Below, one piece after another: positions 17,364-26,947 of a DNA stretch of 64,000 bases. A program made the translations under genes and the position numbers. Source of the DNA: Paraburkholderia caffeinilytica (GTDB taxonomy: Bacteria > Pseudomonadota > Gammaproteobacteria > Burkholderiales > Burkholderiaceae); assembly GCF_003368325.1 (NCBI RefSeq), contig NZ_CP031466.1, positions 2,046,001 through 2,110,000 on the forward strand. The letters are read 5' to 3'. Each line of letters starts with the position of its first letter. Positions within the stretch are counted from its first letter, which is position 1. Below the pieces are notes generated by a model. The model was given only the letters and a program-made list of their open reading frames with translations, searched no databases and was not told the DNA's origin.

Positions 17364-18784
17364 CCTGCCGCTTCCGCAGGAACCCCGGCATTCGTGCGCG
17401 CCGCCGGCAAGCCGGCTTCCACTCTCGGCGCCGCAATCGAAAACGCAAACGTGTTGACGCCGTTCGCGCTTTCCGCCGACACCGTGCCGCGATGCATCTC
17501 GGCAATCGCCTTCACGATCGCGAGACCGAGTCCGTGGTTTTCGCGGCTATTGGTGCGCGACACTTCCGCGCGATAGAACCGGTCGAACAGATGTTCGAGC
17601 ACGGCCGGCTCGATCGGCTCGCCCGGGTTGGCGACCGCTACGCGCAACTGATCCGCTGCATCCGAGATCGTCACCGTAATCGCCGCGCCGGGCGCGCAGT
17701 GCTGGATCGCGTTCATCAGCAGATTCGTGCAGGCGCGGCCGAACAGCGAGCGGTTCACACGCGCCACCGCATCGCCGCGCAATTGCGCATGCACGCGTGC
17801 TTCTTCCAGCGGAATCTCCAGAAACTCCAGCGTATGCGCCACTTCCGCGGCCAGCGACACCTCGACGAGGCCCGTCGCGCGTTCGCCCTGGTCGGCGCGA
17901 GCGAGGAACAGCATGTCGTTGATGATCGCGCGCATGCGTTCGAACTCTTCGAGATTCGATTGCAGCGTGTGGCGCAAATCGTCGACCGAACGATTGCGTG
18001 TCAACGCCACTTCGGTCTGGCCGATCAGAATCGTCACCGGCGTGCGCAATTCATGGGCGACGTCCGCGTTGAACGATTCGAGGCGGCCGTATGCGCCGTC
18101 CAGACGTTCGAGCGCGCCGTTGAACGAGTTGGCCAGATCGTTCAATTCGAGCGGCAGCGAGGCCGTGTTCAGACGTTGCGAGCGGTTATTCGGGCTCACT
18201 GCGGACGCATCTCTCGTCAGGCGCGTCAATGGCGCAAGACCGAGCCGCGTAACCGAATAACTCAGCAGCAGCACGGCGAGACTGCCCAATGCGGACAGCG
18301 CGGCGAGCGCCGAGCCGAACACGCGCATGGTGCGGGTGTTCGGCAAACAACTGGCGGCGACCTGCAATTGCACGGGTGGGCGGGCGCCGTAAGCCGGTAT
18401 CGTCACGTTGATGGTCAGCATGTCCGCGCCGCCGCCGAGCGGCGAAATCTTCGTGTAGCCGCCTTGCCAGATCGACACCACCGGCCCCTCGACGGGCTTG
18501 CCATAGTGGAAATACGGATCGCTGCTCGACACCGCGTACACGGTGCTGCCGTCGTGCGGCATCATGTCGGTGAGCTTTTCGCGGGCCATGCGCCACTTGT
18601 CCGGCGTCACTGCGTGATAGACGATGATGCGCGCGATCTCGGTGCGATCGTCGAGCGACTCGCGCAAATGGTGTTCGAGCTGCGTGCGCAATATCAGGAA
18701 CAGCCCGGTGCCGACCAGCGTGAACACCAATAGCGCCACGAGTGCGAACATCAGCGCAAGACGGCGCGCGATTGAACGGTTCAT
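17360..18784 (-). CDS. Heavy-metal-type sensor histidine kinase (CusS/IrlS-like)
   Basis: 474 residues. TM1 is at about 10-33, a periplasmic domain of about 120 residues follows, and TM2 is near 162-182. HAMP comes next (LAPLTRLTRDASAVSP), and the H-box VAHELRTPVTILIGQTEVAL places His near 244. ATP-binding motifs are TNLLMNAIQHC and NHGLGLAIVKAIAEMH. The layout and H-box match the CusS/IrlS/CzcS subfamily, which often responds to metals. The start overlaps the regulator stop (ATGA). The gene sits at the end of the second RND cluster. The true signal is unknown; the subfamily name does not prove metal sensing. Confidence 0.92.
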   Translation of the reverse strand: MNRSIARRLALMFALVALLVFTLVGTGLFLILRTQLEHHLRESLDDRTEIARIIVYHAVTPDKWRMAREKLTDMMPHDGSTVYAVSSSDPYFHYGKPVEGPVVSIWQGGYTKISPLGGGADMLTINVTIPAYGARPPVQLQVAASCLPNTRTMRVFGSALAALSALGSLAVLLLSYSVTRLGLAPLTRLTRDASAVSPNNRSQRLNTASLPLELNDLANSFNGALERLDGAYGRLESFNADVAHELRTPVTILIGQTEVALTRNRSVDDLRHTLQSNLEEFERMRAIINDMLFLARADQGERATGLVEVSLAAEVAHTLEFLEIPLEEARVHAQLRGDAVARVNRSLFGRACTNLLMNAIQHCAPGAAITVTISDAADQLRVAVANPGEPIEPAVLEHLFDRFYRAEVSRTNSRENHGLGLAIVKAIAEMHRGTVSAESANGVNTFAFSIAAPRVEAGLPAARTNAGVPAEAAG

Positions 18785-19467
18785 GATTGCTCTGCCTCTT
18801 CACGCACTTCGAGCACGTAGCCCATCCCGCGCACGGTGTGCAGCAGCTTGGAGGGAAACGGGCCGTCGAGCTTGGCGCGCAGCCGTTTGATCGCGGTTTC
18901 GACCACGTTCGTATGACTGTCGAAGTTGACGTCCCACACAAGTTCGGTAATGGCGGTCTTCGAGAGAATGTCGCCTTGCCGGCGCGCCAGCACGCTTAGC
19001 AACTGGAATTCCTTGGCGGTCAGATCGAGGCGCACGCCATCGCGGGTGGCGCGCCGTCCGATCAGATCGACGAACAGATCGCCGACGGAAATCAGCGTCG
19101 ACTCCTGCGAACGCGTGCGGCGCGCGAGAGCATGCAGCCGCTCGACCAGTTCGAGAAAGGAAAAGGGTTTGGTGAGGTAGTCGTCGGCGCCTTCGCGCAG
19201 ACCGCGCACGCGGTCGTTCACGTGATCGCGGGCGGTCAGCATGATGACCGGCGTCGACTTGCGCATGCGCAGCGCCTTCAGCACGCTGAAGCCGTCGCGT
19301 TTGGGCAGCATGACATCGAGGACGATCACGTCGTAATCGAATTCCGTGGCCAGATGCATGCCTTCCTCGCCGTCGAGCGCCACGTCGACGACCCAGCCCT
19401 GCTCCGTCAAACCGGAGCGCAGGTAGTCCACCACCTTGTGCTCGTCTTCAACGATCAGCAATTTCAT
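18781..19467 (-). CDS. OmpR-family response regulator (CusR/IrlR-like)
   Basis: 228 residues. The receiver has the acidic EDE at 7-9, phospho-acceptor Asp 51 in VIVLDVMLPKRDGF, LTARD, and Lys in YLTKPFSF. The winged helix includes LDLTAKEFQLLSVLARR and VVETAIKRLRAKLD and ends HTVRGMGYVLEVRE. This is the pattern of metal-type regulators CusR, CzcR and IrlR. It begins 78 bp after the outer membrane factor stop and overlaps the kinase by 4 bp. It probably regulates the adjacent pump genes. The operator was not identified. Confidence 0.93.
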   Translation of the reverse strand: MKLLIVEDEHKVVDYLRSGLTEQGWVVDVALDGEEGMHLATEFDYDVIVLDVMLPKRDGFSVLKALRMRKSTPVIMLTARDHVNDRVRGLREGADDYLTKPFSFLELVERLHALARRTRSQESTLISVGDLFVDLIGRRATRDGVRLDLTAKEFQLLSVLARRQGDILSKTAITELVWDVNFDSHTNVVETAIKRLRAKLDGPFPSKLLHTVRGMGYVLEVREEAEQS

Positions 19468-19545
19468 GCGCGTCCCCTAGTGCCTGCATTATACGAAACG
19501 CCTCGTCTTCCTCTTTCCTGTCTGGCCGTGTCATGGTCGGGCGGC

Positions 19546-21147
19546 TCACTTCGCGGGAGCCATCGCCTCCTTCGTGTCCGCCGCGTTCGGTGTGTTCGCT
19601 ACGTTCGAGGCACTCGCTACGTTAGATATGTTCGCCGCACTCGCTACGTTCGCCGCGTTCGATGTATCACCGGGCGGCTGCGCGCCCGACAGGTTCGTGC
19701 CGGCATCCCAGCCGCCGCCCAGCGCCTTCACCAACGCAACCGAGACGGTCATCTGCTGGCCGTGGATCTGCACGTCCTGACGCTCGCTGTTGAGCAACGA
19801 CTGCTGCGCGGTGATGACGTCGAGATAGGCGACGAGGCCACCCGAATAACGGTCGTTGGCAAGCGCCAGCAGATGCTGCGCATCGGTCACCGCCTCGTGC
19901 GACTGCTTCGCCGCGCCGTCGAGAACAGAGAGGCCCGTGATGCCGTCCTGCACCTGCTGGAACGCGTTGAGCACGGTTTGCCGGTAGTTTGCTTCGGTGG
20001 CCTTGTAGCCTTCGCTCGCAAATTGCACGTTCGCCGCGCGCCGGCCGCCGTCGAACAACACCTGGCCGACGGTCGCGCCGAGCGTCCACGCCAGCGTCGG
20101 CGCGCTCAGCAGGCTCGCAAACTGCGTGCTTTGCCAGCCGATGCTCGGCGTCAGCGTCAGGCTCGGAAAGAACGCCGCCCTGGCGACGCCGATCTGCGCG
20201 TTCGCCGCGGCCATCGCGCGCTCCGCCGATGCGACATCCGGGCGTCGTTGCAATACGTCGCTCGGCAAGCCCAGCGGAATCGCCGGTACCGGCGCGTCGA
20301 GCACTTTGGGCTCGATGGCGAACTGCGGCGCGGGCACGCCGACCAGCGCGGCAATCGCATGTTCAAACTGCGCCCGCTGATTCAGCAGGAGTTGCGCCTG
20401 CACGCGCGTCGAATCGAGCAACGATTTCTGCTGCAACACGTCGAGCCCGGACACCGCGCCGAGGTCGTGCTCCGCGGTGACGTAATCGAGTGCCCTTTGC
20501 TGCAGTTTCACCGATTGATTCAGCACGTCGATCTCGGCATCGAGTTCACGCAGCGAGAAATAGTTTGTGGCGAGTTCGGTGGTGAGGACGAGCCGTGCGT
20601 TGGCGAGATCGTCAGCCGATTGCTGCGCGGAGGCCGTGGCGCCTTCCACTTCACGACGTATCCGGCCGAATAGATCGGTGTCGTAGTTGATCGTCGAGCC
20701 GAGTTGCAGATTGTTCTGCACCGTCGACGTCGTGGGCGTGCCGTAATTGGTCAGCGGGCGATCATGCGAAATTCTGAAGCGCGATCCGGACGCCCCCAGA
20801 TCGACTTCAGGAATCTGCTGCGCACGGGTGTTCGCGAGCGTCGCCTTGGCCTGGGCGTAGTGCGCGCTCGCCGCGGCCAGTGTCTGATTCTGCGCGAGCG
20901 CCTGCGTTTCCAGCGTACCGAGCGTCGGATCGCCGAACGCGCTCCACCAGTCCAGCGAAATCGGCGCATGCGAAGGCGCCGCGACGCGCCAGTACGAATC
21001 GGTCTGCCAGATCGGCGGCACCTCGGCTTGCGGCCGCTGATAATCCGGGCCGACTGTGCACGCCGCCAGCAAAGCCGCGCTCGCGGCGGCCGCGAGCGCC
21101 ATGCGCGAAGTGCGCCCGGTGCGCGCAGTTCGCCCGGTTCGCGACAT
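19546..21147 (-). CDS. Outer membrane factor of second RND cluster, lipoprotein
   Basis: 533 residues from the ATG at 21147. The lipobox LLAAC is followed by TVGPDYQRP, typical of OprM/NodT channels. Two OEP repeats are seen, with the hallmark PSDVLQRRPDVASAERAMAAANAQ and YFSLRELDAEIDVL. A GTG at 21192 overlaps the adaptor stop (GTGA) and has GGGGG nearby, so it could be the coupled start and would add 15 residues. The pre-lipobox region carries an RTGRTARTGRTSR repeat. The last 45 or so residues are an Asn/Ala/Ser/Val tail not needed for the channel fold and encoded by degenerate repeats. Confidence 0.93.
   Translation of the reverse strand: MSRTGRTARTGRTSRMALAAAASAALLAACTVGPDYQRPQAEVPPIWQTDSYWRVAAPSHAPISLDWWSAFGDPTLGTLETQALAQNQTLAAASAHYAQAKATLANTRAQQIPEVDLGASGSRFRISHDRPLTNYGTPTTSTVQNNLQLGSTINYDTDLFGRIRREVEGATASAQQSADDLANARLVLTTELATNYFSLRELDAEIDVLNQSVKLQQRALDYVTAEHDLGAVSGLDVLQQKSLLDSTRVQAQLLLNQRAQFEHAIAALVGVPAPQFAIEPKVLDAPVPAIPLGLPSDVLQRRPDVASAERAMAAANAQIGVARAAFFPSLTLTPSIGWQSTQFASLLSAPTLAWTLGATVGQVLFDGGRRAANVQFASEGYKATEANYRQTVLNAFQQVQDGITGLSVLDGAAKQSHEAVTDAQHLLALANDRYSGGLVAYLDVITAQQSLLNSERQDVQIHGQQMTVSVALVKALGGGWDAGTNLSGAQPPGDTSNAANVASAANISNVASASNVANTPNAADTKEAMAPAK
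19574..19665. repeat. Degenerate tandem repeats in C-terminal tail of outer membrane factor
   Basis: Imperfect units around CGCTACGTTCG recur several times. On the coding strand they give an NVAS/NAAN-type low-complexity tail. The unit length varies but stays in frame. Confidence 0.6.
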
Positions 21148-21188
21148 CAGCGTCGTTCGTGCTCGACCAGCGCCCGCGTGCTTCACGA

Positions 21189-22412
21189 TCACGACGCCCC
21201 CTTGCCGCTCTTCTGCGGTTGCGCAATCTGCACGTGATCGCCGTCCGCGATCGAATCGCTCGGGTTGATGATGATCCTGTCGTTCGCCTCGATCCCGCTT
21301 TCGATTTCGAGCGACTGCCCCAGATCCTGCGCAATCACGATCTTGCGCAGCGCCACCTTGCCGCTCGCATCGACCACCGCGAGCCGCGGACCTTCGGCGC
21401 GAAACAGCAGCGCATTGCCCGGCACCATCAGTTGCGCATGGGCCGCCGCCGGCACGGCCACCTGCACATACGCACCGGGTCTCAGCTTGTCGTCGGGATT
21501 CGGCAAGGTCACTTCGACCTGCAACGAGCGGGTCGGCACGTCGATCGCGCCGGAGATGTGCGTGATCGTGCCGTGGAACTGCTGGCCCGGCAATTCGGCC
21601 TGCGTGACCACCACCTTCTGCCCGACCGACACGTTCTGCGCGTACGCCTGCGGCAGTTGCACATAGACCCGCAACGGATCCGACTGCGCCAGCGCGAACA
21701 GCGCGCGGCTCGTGCCGCTGCCCGCGTCGATCAGATCGCCGACGTCGACATTGCGCTGCGTGACCACGCCCGCAAACGGCGCGACGATGCGCTTGAACGA
21801 TTCGAGTTGCTGCAGGCGTTTTACGTTGGCGTCGGCGGCGGCGAGATTGGCGATGTCCTGCGTGTAGGTGCTCTGCCGCTCGTCGAGTTCCTGCTGCGAG
21901 ACCGCATCGCGTTGCCGCAGCTGCTGCCAGCGTTCCAGCGAGGATTTGGCGAGGCCGAGACTCGAACGGGTTTGCTCGCGCTGCGCCAACGCCTGCGCGA
22001 GTTCCTGATCGATCTCGGGCGTATCCAGATCGGCGAGCAGTTGGCCCTGCTTCACGCGCGTGCCGATATCGGCGTACCAGTGCAGCAGATAGCCGGTGGA
22101 GCGCGCATAGATCGGCGATTCGACATAGCCGCGCAACGTGCCCGGCAACAAGGTGTTGCCACTCCCCTCCGTTTGCGCCGGGCTCACCACGTTCACATAC
22201 TGCGTGGCGTTCTGCTTCGTCGTCTCGGCGACCGAGCGGCTTTGCAGAACATTCGCGATCACCGTGCGCAACGCGCCCACGGCGAGCAGCGCCAGCACGA
22301 TCCAGATGGCGATTTTGGCGCGCTTCCATTCGCGATTGCGCGGCGGCAAGACACGGCCATCTTCGGTTTCTCGCGCGGAAATCGCCAGCGATGCATGAGT
22401 TTTTTCGGTCAT
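21189..22412 (-). CDS. RND periplasmic adaptor of second cluster
   Basis: 407 residues. A cytoplasmic N-terminus of about 33 residues (ETEDGRVLPPRNREWKRAK) leads to one transmembrane anchor near 34-52, so this is not a lipoprotein, unlike the adaptor of the first cluster. Lipoyl halves (YARSTGYLLHWYADIGTRV and FKRIVAPFAGVVTQRNVDVG) surround a coiled-coil hairpin at about 120-200. Beta-barrel and membrane-proximal domains follow. It lies 41 bp after the pump gene and its stop overlaps a possible GTG start of the outer membrane factor. Confidence 0.94.
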   Translation of the reverse strand: MTEKTHASLAISARETEDGRVLPPRNREWKRAKIAIWIVLALLAVGALRTVIANVLQSRSVAETTKQNATQYVNVVSPAQTEGSGNTLLPGTLRGYVESPIYARSTGYLLHWYADIGTRVKQGQLLADLDTPEIDQELAQALAQREQTRSSLGLAKSSLERWQQLRQRDAVSQQELDERQSTYTQDIANLAAADANVKRLQQLESFKRIVAPFAGVVTQRNVDVGDLIDAGSGTSRALFALAQSDPLRVYVQLPQAYAQNVSVGQKVVVTQAELPGQQFHGTITHISGAIDVPTRSLQVEVTLPNPDDKLRPGAYVQVAVPAAAHAQLMVPGNALLFRAEGPRLAVVDASGKVALRKIVIAQDLGQSLEIESGIEANDRIIINPSDSIADGDHVQIAQPQKSGKGAS

Positions 22413-22453
22413 CTCAGTCAGCCATCTCAGTCAGCCGTCATTTACATTGAACG

Positions 22454-25400
22454 TTACGCGGGCTTGCCTGCGCCGCCGTGGTCCGGCGCGGGGCCGTCGT
22501 TGCCGTGGCCGCCGGTGGTGTCCGTGTCGTCATCGTCGCGGTGGCGCCGCGCGAGGCGCGTATGAATGCCCGCGAACACCAGTGGCACGAAAAACAGCGT
22601 GGACACGGTGGCGAACAACAATCCACCGATCACGGCGCGGCCGAGCGGCGCGTTCTGCTCGGCGCCTTCACCGAGCCCGAGCGCCATCGGAATCATGCCG
22701 ATGATCATCGCGAACGCCGTCATCAGCACCGGCCTGATCCGGCTCGCCCCCGCTTCGAGCGCGGCGGTGAGCGGCGGCGCACCGGTGGAGAGCCGCTGAC
22801 GCGCGAACGACACCATCAAAATACTGTTGGCGGTGGCGACGCCCATCGTCATGATCGCGCCCGTCAAGGCGGGCACGCTCAAATGCGTGCCGGTCAGGAA
22901 CAGCATCCATACGATACCCGCCAGTGCCGCGGGCAATGCGCTGACAATGATCAGCGGATCGACCCACGACTGGAAATTCACCACGATCAGCAGATACACC
23001 AGCACGATGGCCATCGCCACGCCGATCCCGAGACCGAAGAACGAAGTGCGCATGGTCTGCACCTGCCCGCGCAAGGTGATCTGGCTACCGCGCGGCAGCG
23101 AAGCGCGCACGTCGTTCACCAGTTTGTCGACCTGCGCGGCCACACTGCCCAGGTCGCGCTTTTCGACGCTCACGTACAGGTCGATCACCGGCCTGATGTT
23201 GTAGTGCGTGACGACTGCAAACTGATTCTGCGGCGCGACCCGCACGAGGTTGCCGAGCAGTTGCGTCGGACCGGTGGCCGAGCCCGAAACAGGCGTGCGC
23301 AACAACTCATCGATCGACGAGATCTGATACTGCGGTGTTTGCACCGCGACGCTGTATTCGACGCCGTTCTTGTTGTTGAACCAGAAACCCGGCGAGGTCT
23401 GCGAGCTGCCCGACAAGGAAATGAGCACATTTTGCGCCACATTGCTCGCGCTCAGATTGAGTTGCTGCAGGCGCGTGCGATCCATCTGAAGATTGATCGC
23501 CGGTTCGTCCAGTTTCTGCTGGATGTGGGTGTCGACGGTGCCGGGAATCATCCGCACCTGCTTCAGCAGCTTGCGCGCAACGTCGAAGTTGCCCTGCTGA
23601 TCCGCGCCGGAAATCTGCACGTCCACGGCGGCGGGCAAGCCGAAGTTGAGAATCTGCGTGACGATGTCGGCCGGTTGAAAGAAGAACTCGACGCCCGGAA
23701 AGCGCTGCGGCAGGATCGTGCGCAGTTTGTCCATGTAGATCTGCGTCGGGCGGTGGCCTTCTTTCAGGGCCACCTGAATTTCGCCGTCGAGCGTGCCGAT
23801 CGTGCCCGCATTGCTATACGAAAGATTGATCCCGCTATAGGGCAAACCGAGGTTGTCGAGGATCGTGCCGAGTTCATCGGCCGGCACGACCTCGCGGATC
23901 ACCTTTTCGACTTCGTCCGCGAGACGCGCGGTTTCCTCGATCCGCGTGCCGGTCGGCGCACGCATGTGAAGACGGATGTCGCCTGCGTCGACGCTCGGAA
24001 AGAAGTCCTCGCCGAGCACGAAAACCAGACCCATCGACACCACGCAGAAGCCGAGGAACAGGCTGCCGAAGGTGCCGCGCCGCACCAGCACGCTGCTGAG
24101 AATCATGATGTAGGTGGAGCGCATGCGCTCGAAGCCGCGATCGAAGCGCAGATAGAGGCGCCGGAACAGACTCGGCGTGGCATCGGTTTTCGGCTTGTGC
24201 GCGTGGCCCATCAGCAGCATGGCCAGCGTCGGCACCAGCGTACGCGACAGAATGTACGAGGCGAGCATGGCGAACACCACCGCTTCGGCAAGCGGCACGA
24301 ACAGATAACGCGCGACGCCGGTCAGGAAGAACATCGGCACGAACACGATACAGATACACAGCGTCGAGACGAGCGCCGGGATCGCGATTTCGCCGGCGCC
24401 GTCGAGAATCGCATCGTGCAGATTCGTGCCCAGATGCAGGTGCCGTTCGATGTTCTCGATCGTCACCGTCGCATCGTCGACCAGAATCCCGACCGCCAGT
24501 GCAAGGCCGCCCAGCGTCATGATGTTGATGGTTTGCCCGAGCGCGTGCAGGGCGATCAGCGAGGACAGAATCGACAGCGGAATCGAAATCGCGATGATGC
24601 AGGTGCTGCGCCAATTGCCGAGGAACAGCAGGATCATCGCGGCCGTCAGCGCGGCGGCGATCAGCGCCTCGCGCACCACGCCCTGCACCGCCGCCTTCAC
24701 GAACACCGACTGATCGAATAGCGCGGTGATGTTCAGGTCCGGCGGCAACGCGGCGCGCGCGGCGGGCAGCAGGCCGTGCAGCGTATTGACGATCGAGAGC
24801 GTCGACGCACTGCCGTTTTTCAGCACCGACATCAACACGCCGCGATGTCCGTCCTGCCGCACGATATTGGTCTGCGGCGAGAAGCCGTCGCGCACGTGCG
24901 CGACTTCACGCAGATACGTCGTCGCGCCGTTGACCGTGCGCACCGGGATGTCGTTGAGCCCTTCCACCGTGGCGGGCGAGCCGTTCATGTTGATCGTGTA
25001 TTCCTTCGGCCCGATCTTGGCCGTGCCGGTCGGCAGAATCAGGTTTTGCGCATTGAACGCGCCGACCACGTCCGAAGGCGTCAGTCCTTTTGCGAGCAAC
25101 GCGCGCGTGTCGAGGTCGACCGAGATCAAGCGCGACTTGCCGCCGTACGGGTACGGCACGGCCGCGCCCGGAATCGTCACCAGTTGCGGCCGCAGGAAGT
25201 TCAGCGCGGTGTCGTTGAGCGCCTGCTCGGAGAGCTTCGGACTCGACAAGCCGAGCTGGATCACCGGAATGCTGGAAGCCGAGTAGCTGATCACGAGAGG
25301 CGGCGTCGCGCCCGGCGGCATCTGCCTGAGCTGCGCCTGTTCGACGGCCACGGTTTGCGCGATCGCGGTCTGAATGTTCGCGTTGGGCTGCAGGAACACC

Positions 25401-25678
25401 TTGAGAATCGCGATGCCCGCCAGCGACTGCGATTCAATATGCTCGATGTCGTTGACCGTGGTGGTCAGACTGCGCTCGTTGACCGACGTGATGCGGTTGG
25501 CCATGTCTTCGGCCGACAGGCCCGTGTAATTCCAGATGATGCTGACCACTGGAATATTGATTTCCGGCAGCACGTCGACCGGCGTGGTCAACAGCACGAA
25601 TGGCGTCGCCAGCAAGATCAGAATGGCCATCACGATGAACGTGTATGGCCGCTTAAGCGCAACGTTGACGATCCACAT
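22454..25678 (-). CDS. RND efflux permease of second cluster, Lys-less relay and His/Asp tail
   Basis: 1074 residues. It starts MWIVNVALKRPYTFIVMAIL and has the RND layout with two periplasmic loops. TM4 reads GILVDDATVTIENI, with both Asp residues. The region matching the TM10 Lys of AcrB reads MGVATANSILMVSFA and has no Lys. The C-terminus after the last helix is rich in His and Asp (RHRDDDDTDTTGGHG). It is first in its cluster, ahead of adaptor, channel, regulator and kinase, all minus strand. The CusRS-like system and acidic tail hint at metals, but TM4 is of the HAE rather than the metal-pump type. The substrate is therefore undecided. Confidence 0.95.
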   Translation of the reverse strand: MWIVNVALKRPYTFIVMAILILLATPFVLLTTPVDVLPEINIPVVSIIWNYTGLSAEDMANRITSVNERSLTTTVNDIEHIESQSLAGIAILKVFLQPNANIQTAIAQTVAVEQAQLRQMPPGATPPLVISYSASSIPVIQLGLSSPKLSEQALNDTALNFLRPQLVTIPGAAVPYPYGGKSRLISVDLDTRALLAKGLTPSDVVGAFNAQNLILPTGTAKIGPKEYTINMNGSPATVEGLNDIPVRTVNGATTYLREVAHVRDGFSPQTNIVRQDGHRGVLMSVLKNGSASTLSIVNTLHGLLPAARAALPPDLNITALFDQSVFVKAAVQGVVREALIAAALTAAMILLFLGNWRSTCIIAISIPLSILSSLIALHALGQTINIMTLGGLALAVGILVDDATVTIENIERHLHLGTNLHDAILDGAGEIAIPALVSTLCICIVFVPMFFLTGVARYLFVPLAEAVVFAMLASYILSRTLVPTLAMLLMGHAHKPKTDATPSLFRRLYLRFDRGFERMRSTYIMILSSVLVRRGTFGSLFLGFCVVSMGLVFVLGEDFFPSVDAGDIRLHMRAPTGTRIEETARLADEVEKVIREVVPADELGTILDNLGLPYSGINLSYSNAGTIGTLDGEIQVALKEGHRPTQIYMDKLRTILPQRFPGVEFFFQPADIVTQILNFGLPAAVDVQISGADQQGNFDVARKLLKQVRMIPGTVDTHIQQKLDEPAINLQMDRTRLQQLNLSASNVAQNVLISLSGSSQTSPGFWFNNKNGVEYSVAVQTPQYQISSIDELLRTPVSGSATGPTQLLGNLVRVAPQNQFAVVTHYNIRPVIDLYVSVEKRDLGSVAAQVDKLVNDVRASLPRGSQITLRGQVQTMRTSFFGLGIGVAMAIVLVYLLIVVNFQSWVDPLIIVSALPAALAGIVWMLFLTGTHLSVPALTGAIMTMGVATANSILMVSFARQRLSTGAPPLTAALEAGASRIRPVLMTAFAMIIGMIPMALGLGEGAEQNAPLGRAVIGGLLFATVSTLFFVPLVFAGIHTRLARRHRDDDDTDTTGGHGNDGPAPDHGGAGKPA

Positions 25679-26023
25679 GAAACGCGCCCGAGAGAATGCA
25701 GGTAAGGGATGGGTGAATCCGTGCCTATGCTAGATCCATAGCACCAACGCCTGCATGGCGCCAAAATGGCGAAATTGTCAGGAAGGCTAATGTAAGAATA
25801 GGCAGCGCTTCGCCCGCACGCAACATCATGAGACGCAAACGTTTGATGAGGTGGAGATAGGCGATTTTAAGGGGGCGATTAAAAACACGCCTCGCCAGAC
25901 TCATGCGAGACATGCCCTTAGATTTTATTGCGCGATGCTAATGCGTTGCGTTCGGATCGAGATGGAATGGGCACCGCGCAGGCGGTTGCCCCCCACCTTC
26001 GCACCCGCATCACGTCGCAAGCA
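25679..26023. other. 345-bp intergenic region upstream of second RND cluster
   Basis: It should hold the promoter for the minus-strand RND cluster. A TGCTA-N6-TAGCA dyad at 25728-25743 lies about 50 bp before the pump start and could be a regulator site. No gene seen. Confidence 0.45.
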
Positions 26024-26458
26024 TCACTTCGCAAACAACGCCGACATGTCGGCAAACGCCTTGAATTCCAGCGCGTTGCCCGACGGGTCGAGGAAGAACA
26101 TCGTCGCCTGTTCGCCGACCTCGCCCTTGAAGCGCACATGCGGCTCGATGATGAAGTCGATGCCGGCCTGTTGCAGCTTGTCCGCTGCGGCCTGCCATTG
26201 CGCCATCGAGAGCACCGCGCCGAAGTGGCGCACCGGCACCGCGTCGCCGTCGACCTTGCTGGTGTGCCGGTGGCCAACTTCCTCGGGCGCGAGGTGCGCG
26301 ACGATCTGATGGCCGTAGAAGTTGAAATCGATCCAGTCCGGGGAACTCCGCCCTTCCGGACAGCCGAGCAACTCGCCGTAGAACTCGCGTGCGGCGGCCA
26401 GGCTATGCACGGGAAACGCCAGATGGAACGGCGGCAAAACGGTTTCGGCAACGCTCAT
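26024..26458 (-). CDS. VOC-superfamily (glyoxalase/dioxygenase-like) protein
   Basis: 144 residues from [15 protein letters not shown]. Two beta-alpha-beta-beta-beta halves are visible. The first runs from [23 protein letters not shown], with His likely as the first metal ligand. The second runs from [19 protein letters not shown] and ends [15 protein letters not shown], with Glu as the last metal ligand. This fits the VOC metal-binding fold of small lyases and dioxygenases. The substrate is unknown. The frame stays open 93 bp further upstream through a 12-bp repeat region, but the domain starts near the chosen ATG. Confidence 0.88.
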   Translation of the reverse strand: MSVAETVLPPFHLAFPVHSLAAAREFYGELLGCPEGRSSPDWIDFNFYGHQIVAHLAPEEVGHRHTSKVDGDAVPVRHFGAVLSMAQWQAAADKLQQAGIDFIIEPHVRFKGEVGEQATMFFLDPSGNALEFKAFADMSALFAK

Positions 26459-26500
26459 GATGGGAAAACTCGCAGAAAGGAAAGAGGGCTCGCGTAGCGG

Positions 26501-26536
26501 TTCATGGAGCGGCCCATGGAGCAGTCCATGGAGGGG
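26501..26536. repeat. Three 12-bp tandem repeats upstream of VOC gene
   Basis: Three imperfect copies of a CCATGGAGCRG-type 12-mer, each holding an NcoI-like CCATGG or near match, lie 43 bp upstream of the VOC start on its leader side. Confidence 0.75.
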
Positions 26537-26836
26537 TCCAGGAAAGCGCACGCGTGAGGCAAATTTTAACCACGACTAAAAATGGTGAAAAACCATATAT
26601 ATTTGACCTGACTATCGCCAAAATCGATCGATTGAACATGCTCAGCGAACGGCGCACGCTCGTCACTGAGCGTTCGTGCTGCTGGCGCCCAAGGCGCCGA
26701 GCCGGCTGAGTATCCAGCCTGAGTTGCCCGCATGACCCGAGCAGCCGGAACAGCCCCTCAAAAGCGCGATTGTGCTGCTGCACCGGCAGTCAACTGTATC
26801 TGTGAGATTCGCACGCGGGCGGGCAGAATCGTTGCT

Positions 26837-26884
26837 CGCGCATCGATGCGCGCATCGATCCGCGCATCGATCCGCGCATCGATC
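26837..26884. repeat. Four 12-bp tandem repeats CGCGCATCGATC upstream of LysE gene
   Basis: Four copies, with one base different in the first, each with an ATCGAT palindrome. They lie 63 bp before the LysE-family start. They are in the same frame as the LysE gene and would encode an RASI repeat if translation started upstream. I consider the repeat non-coding because the family starts at MTASSFLTAD. Confidence 0.8.
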
Positions 26885-26947
26885 CACGCGTTTCCCCCGC
26901 GCCGCAACGAGCGGCGCAGTTTGCCCGCCGCCGAGGTGTACACGCCC

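Noticed and set aside
22478..24721. Long open frame of about 747 codons on the plus strand, opposite the second RND pump
   Set aside because: Arg/His-rich antisense shadow of the real minus-strand gene, caused by high GC codon use; no domain recognised.
26837..26884. ATCGAT repeat array read as replication iterons
   Set aside because: No rep gene, AT-rich stretch or partition genes nearby; more likely promoter-linked repeat.
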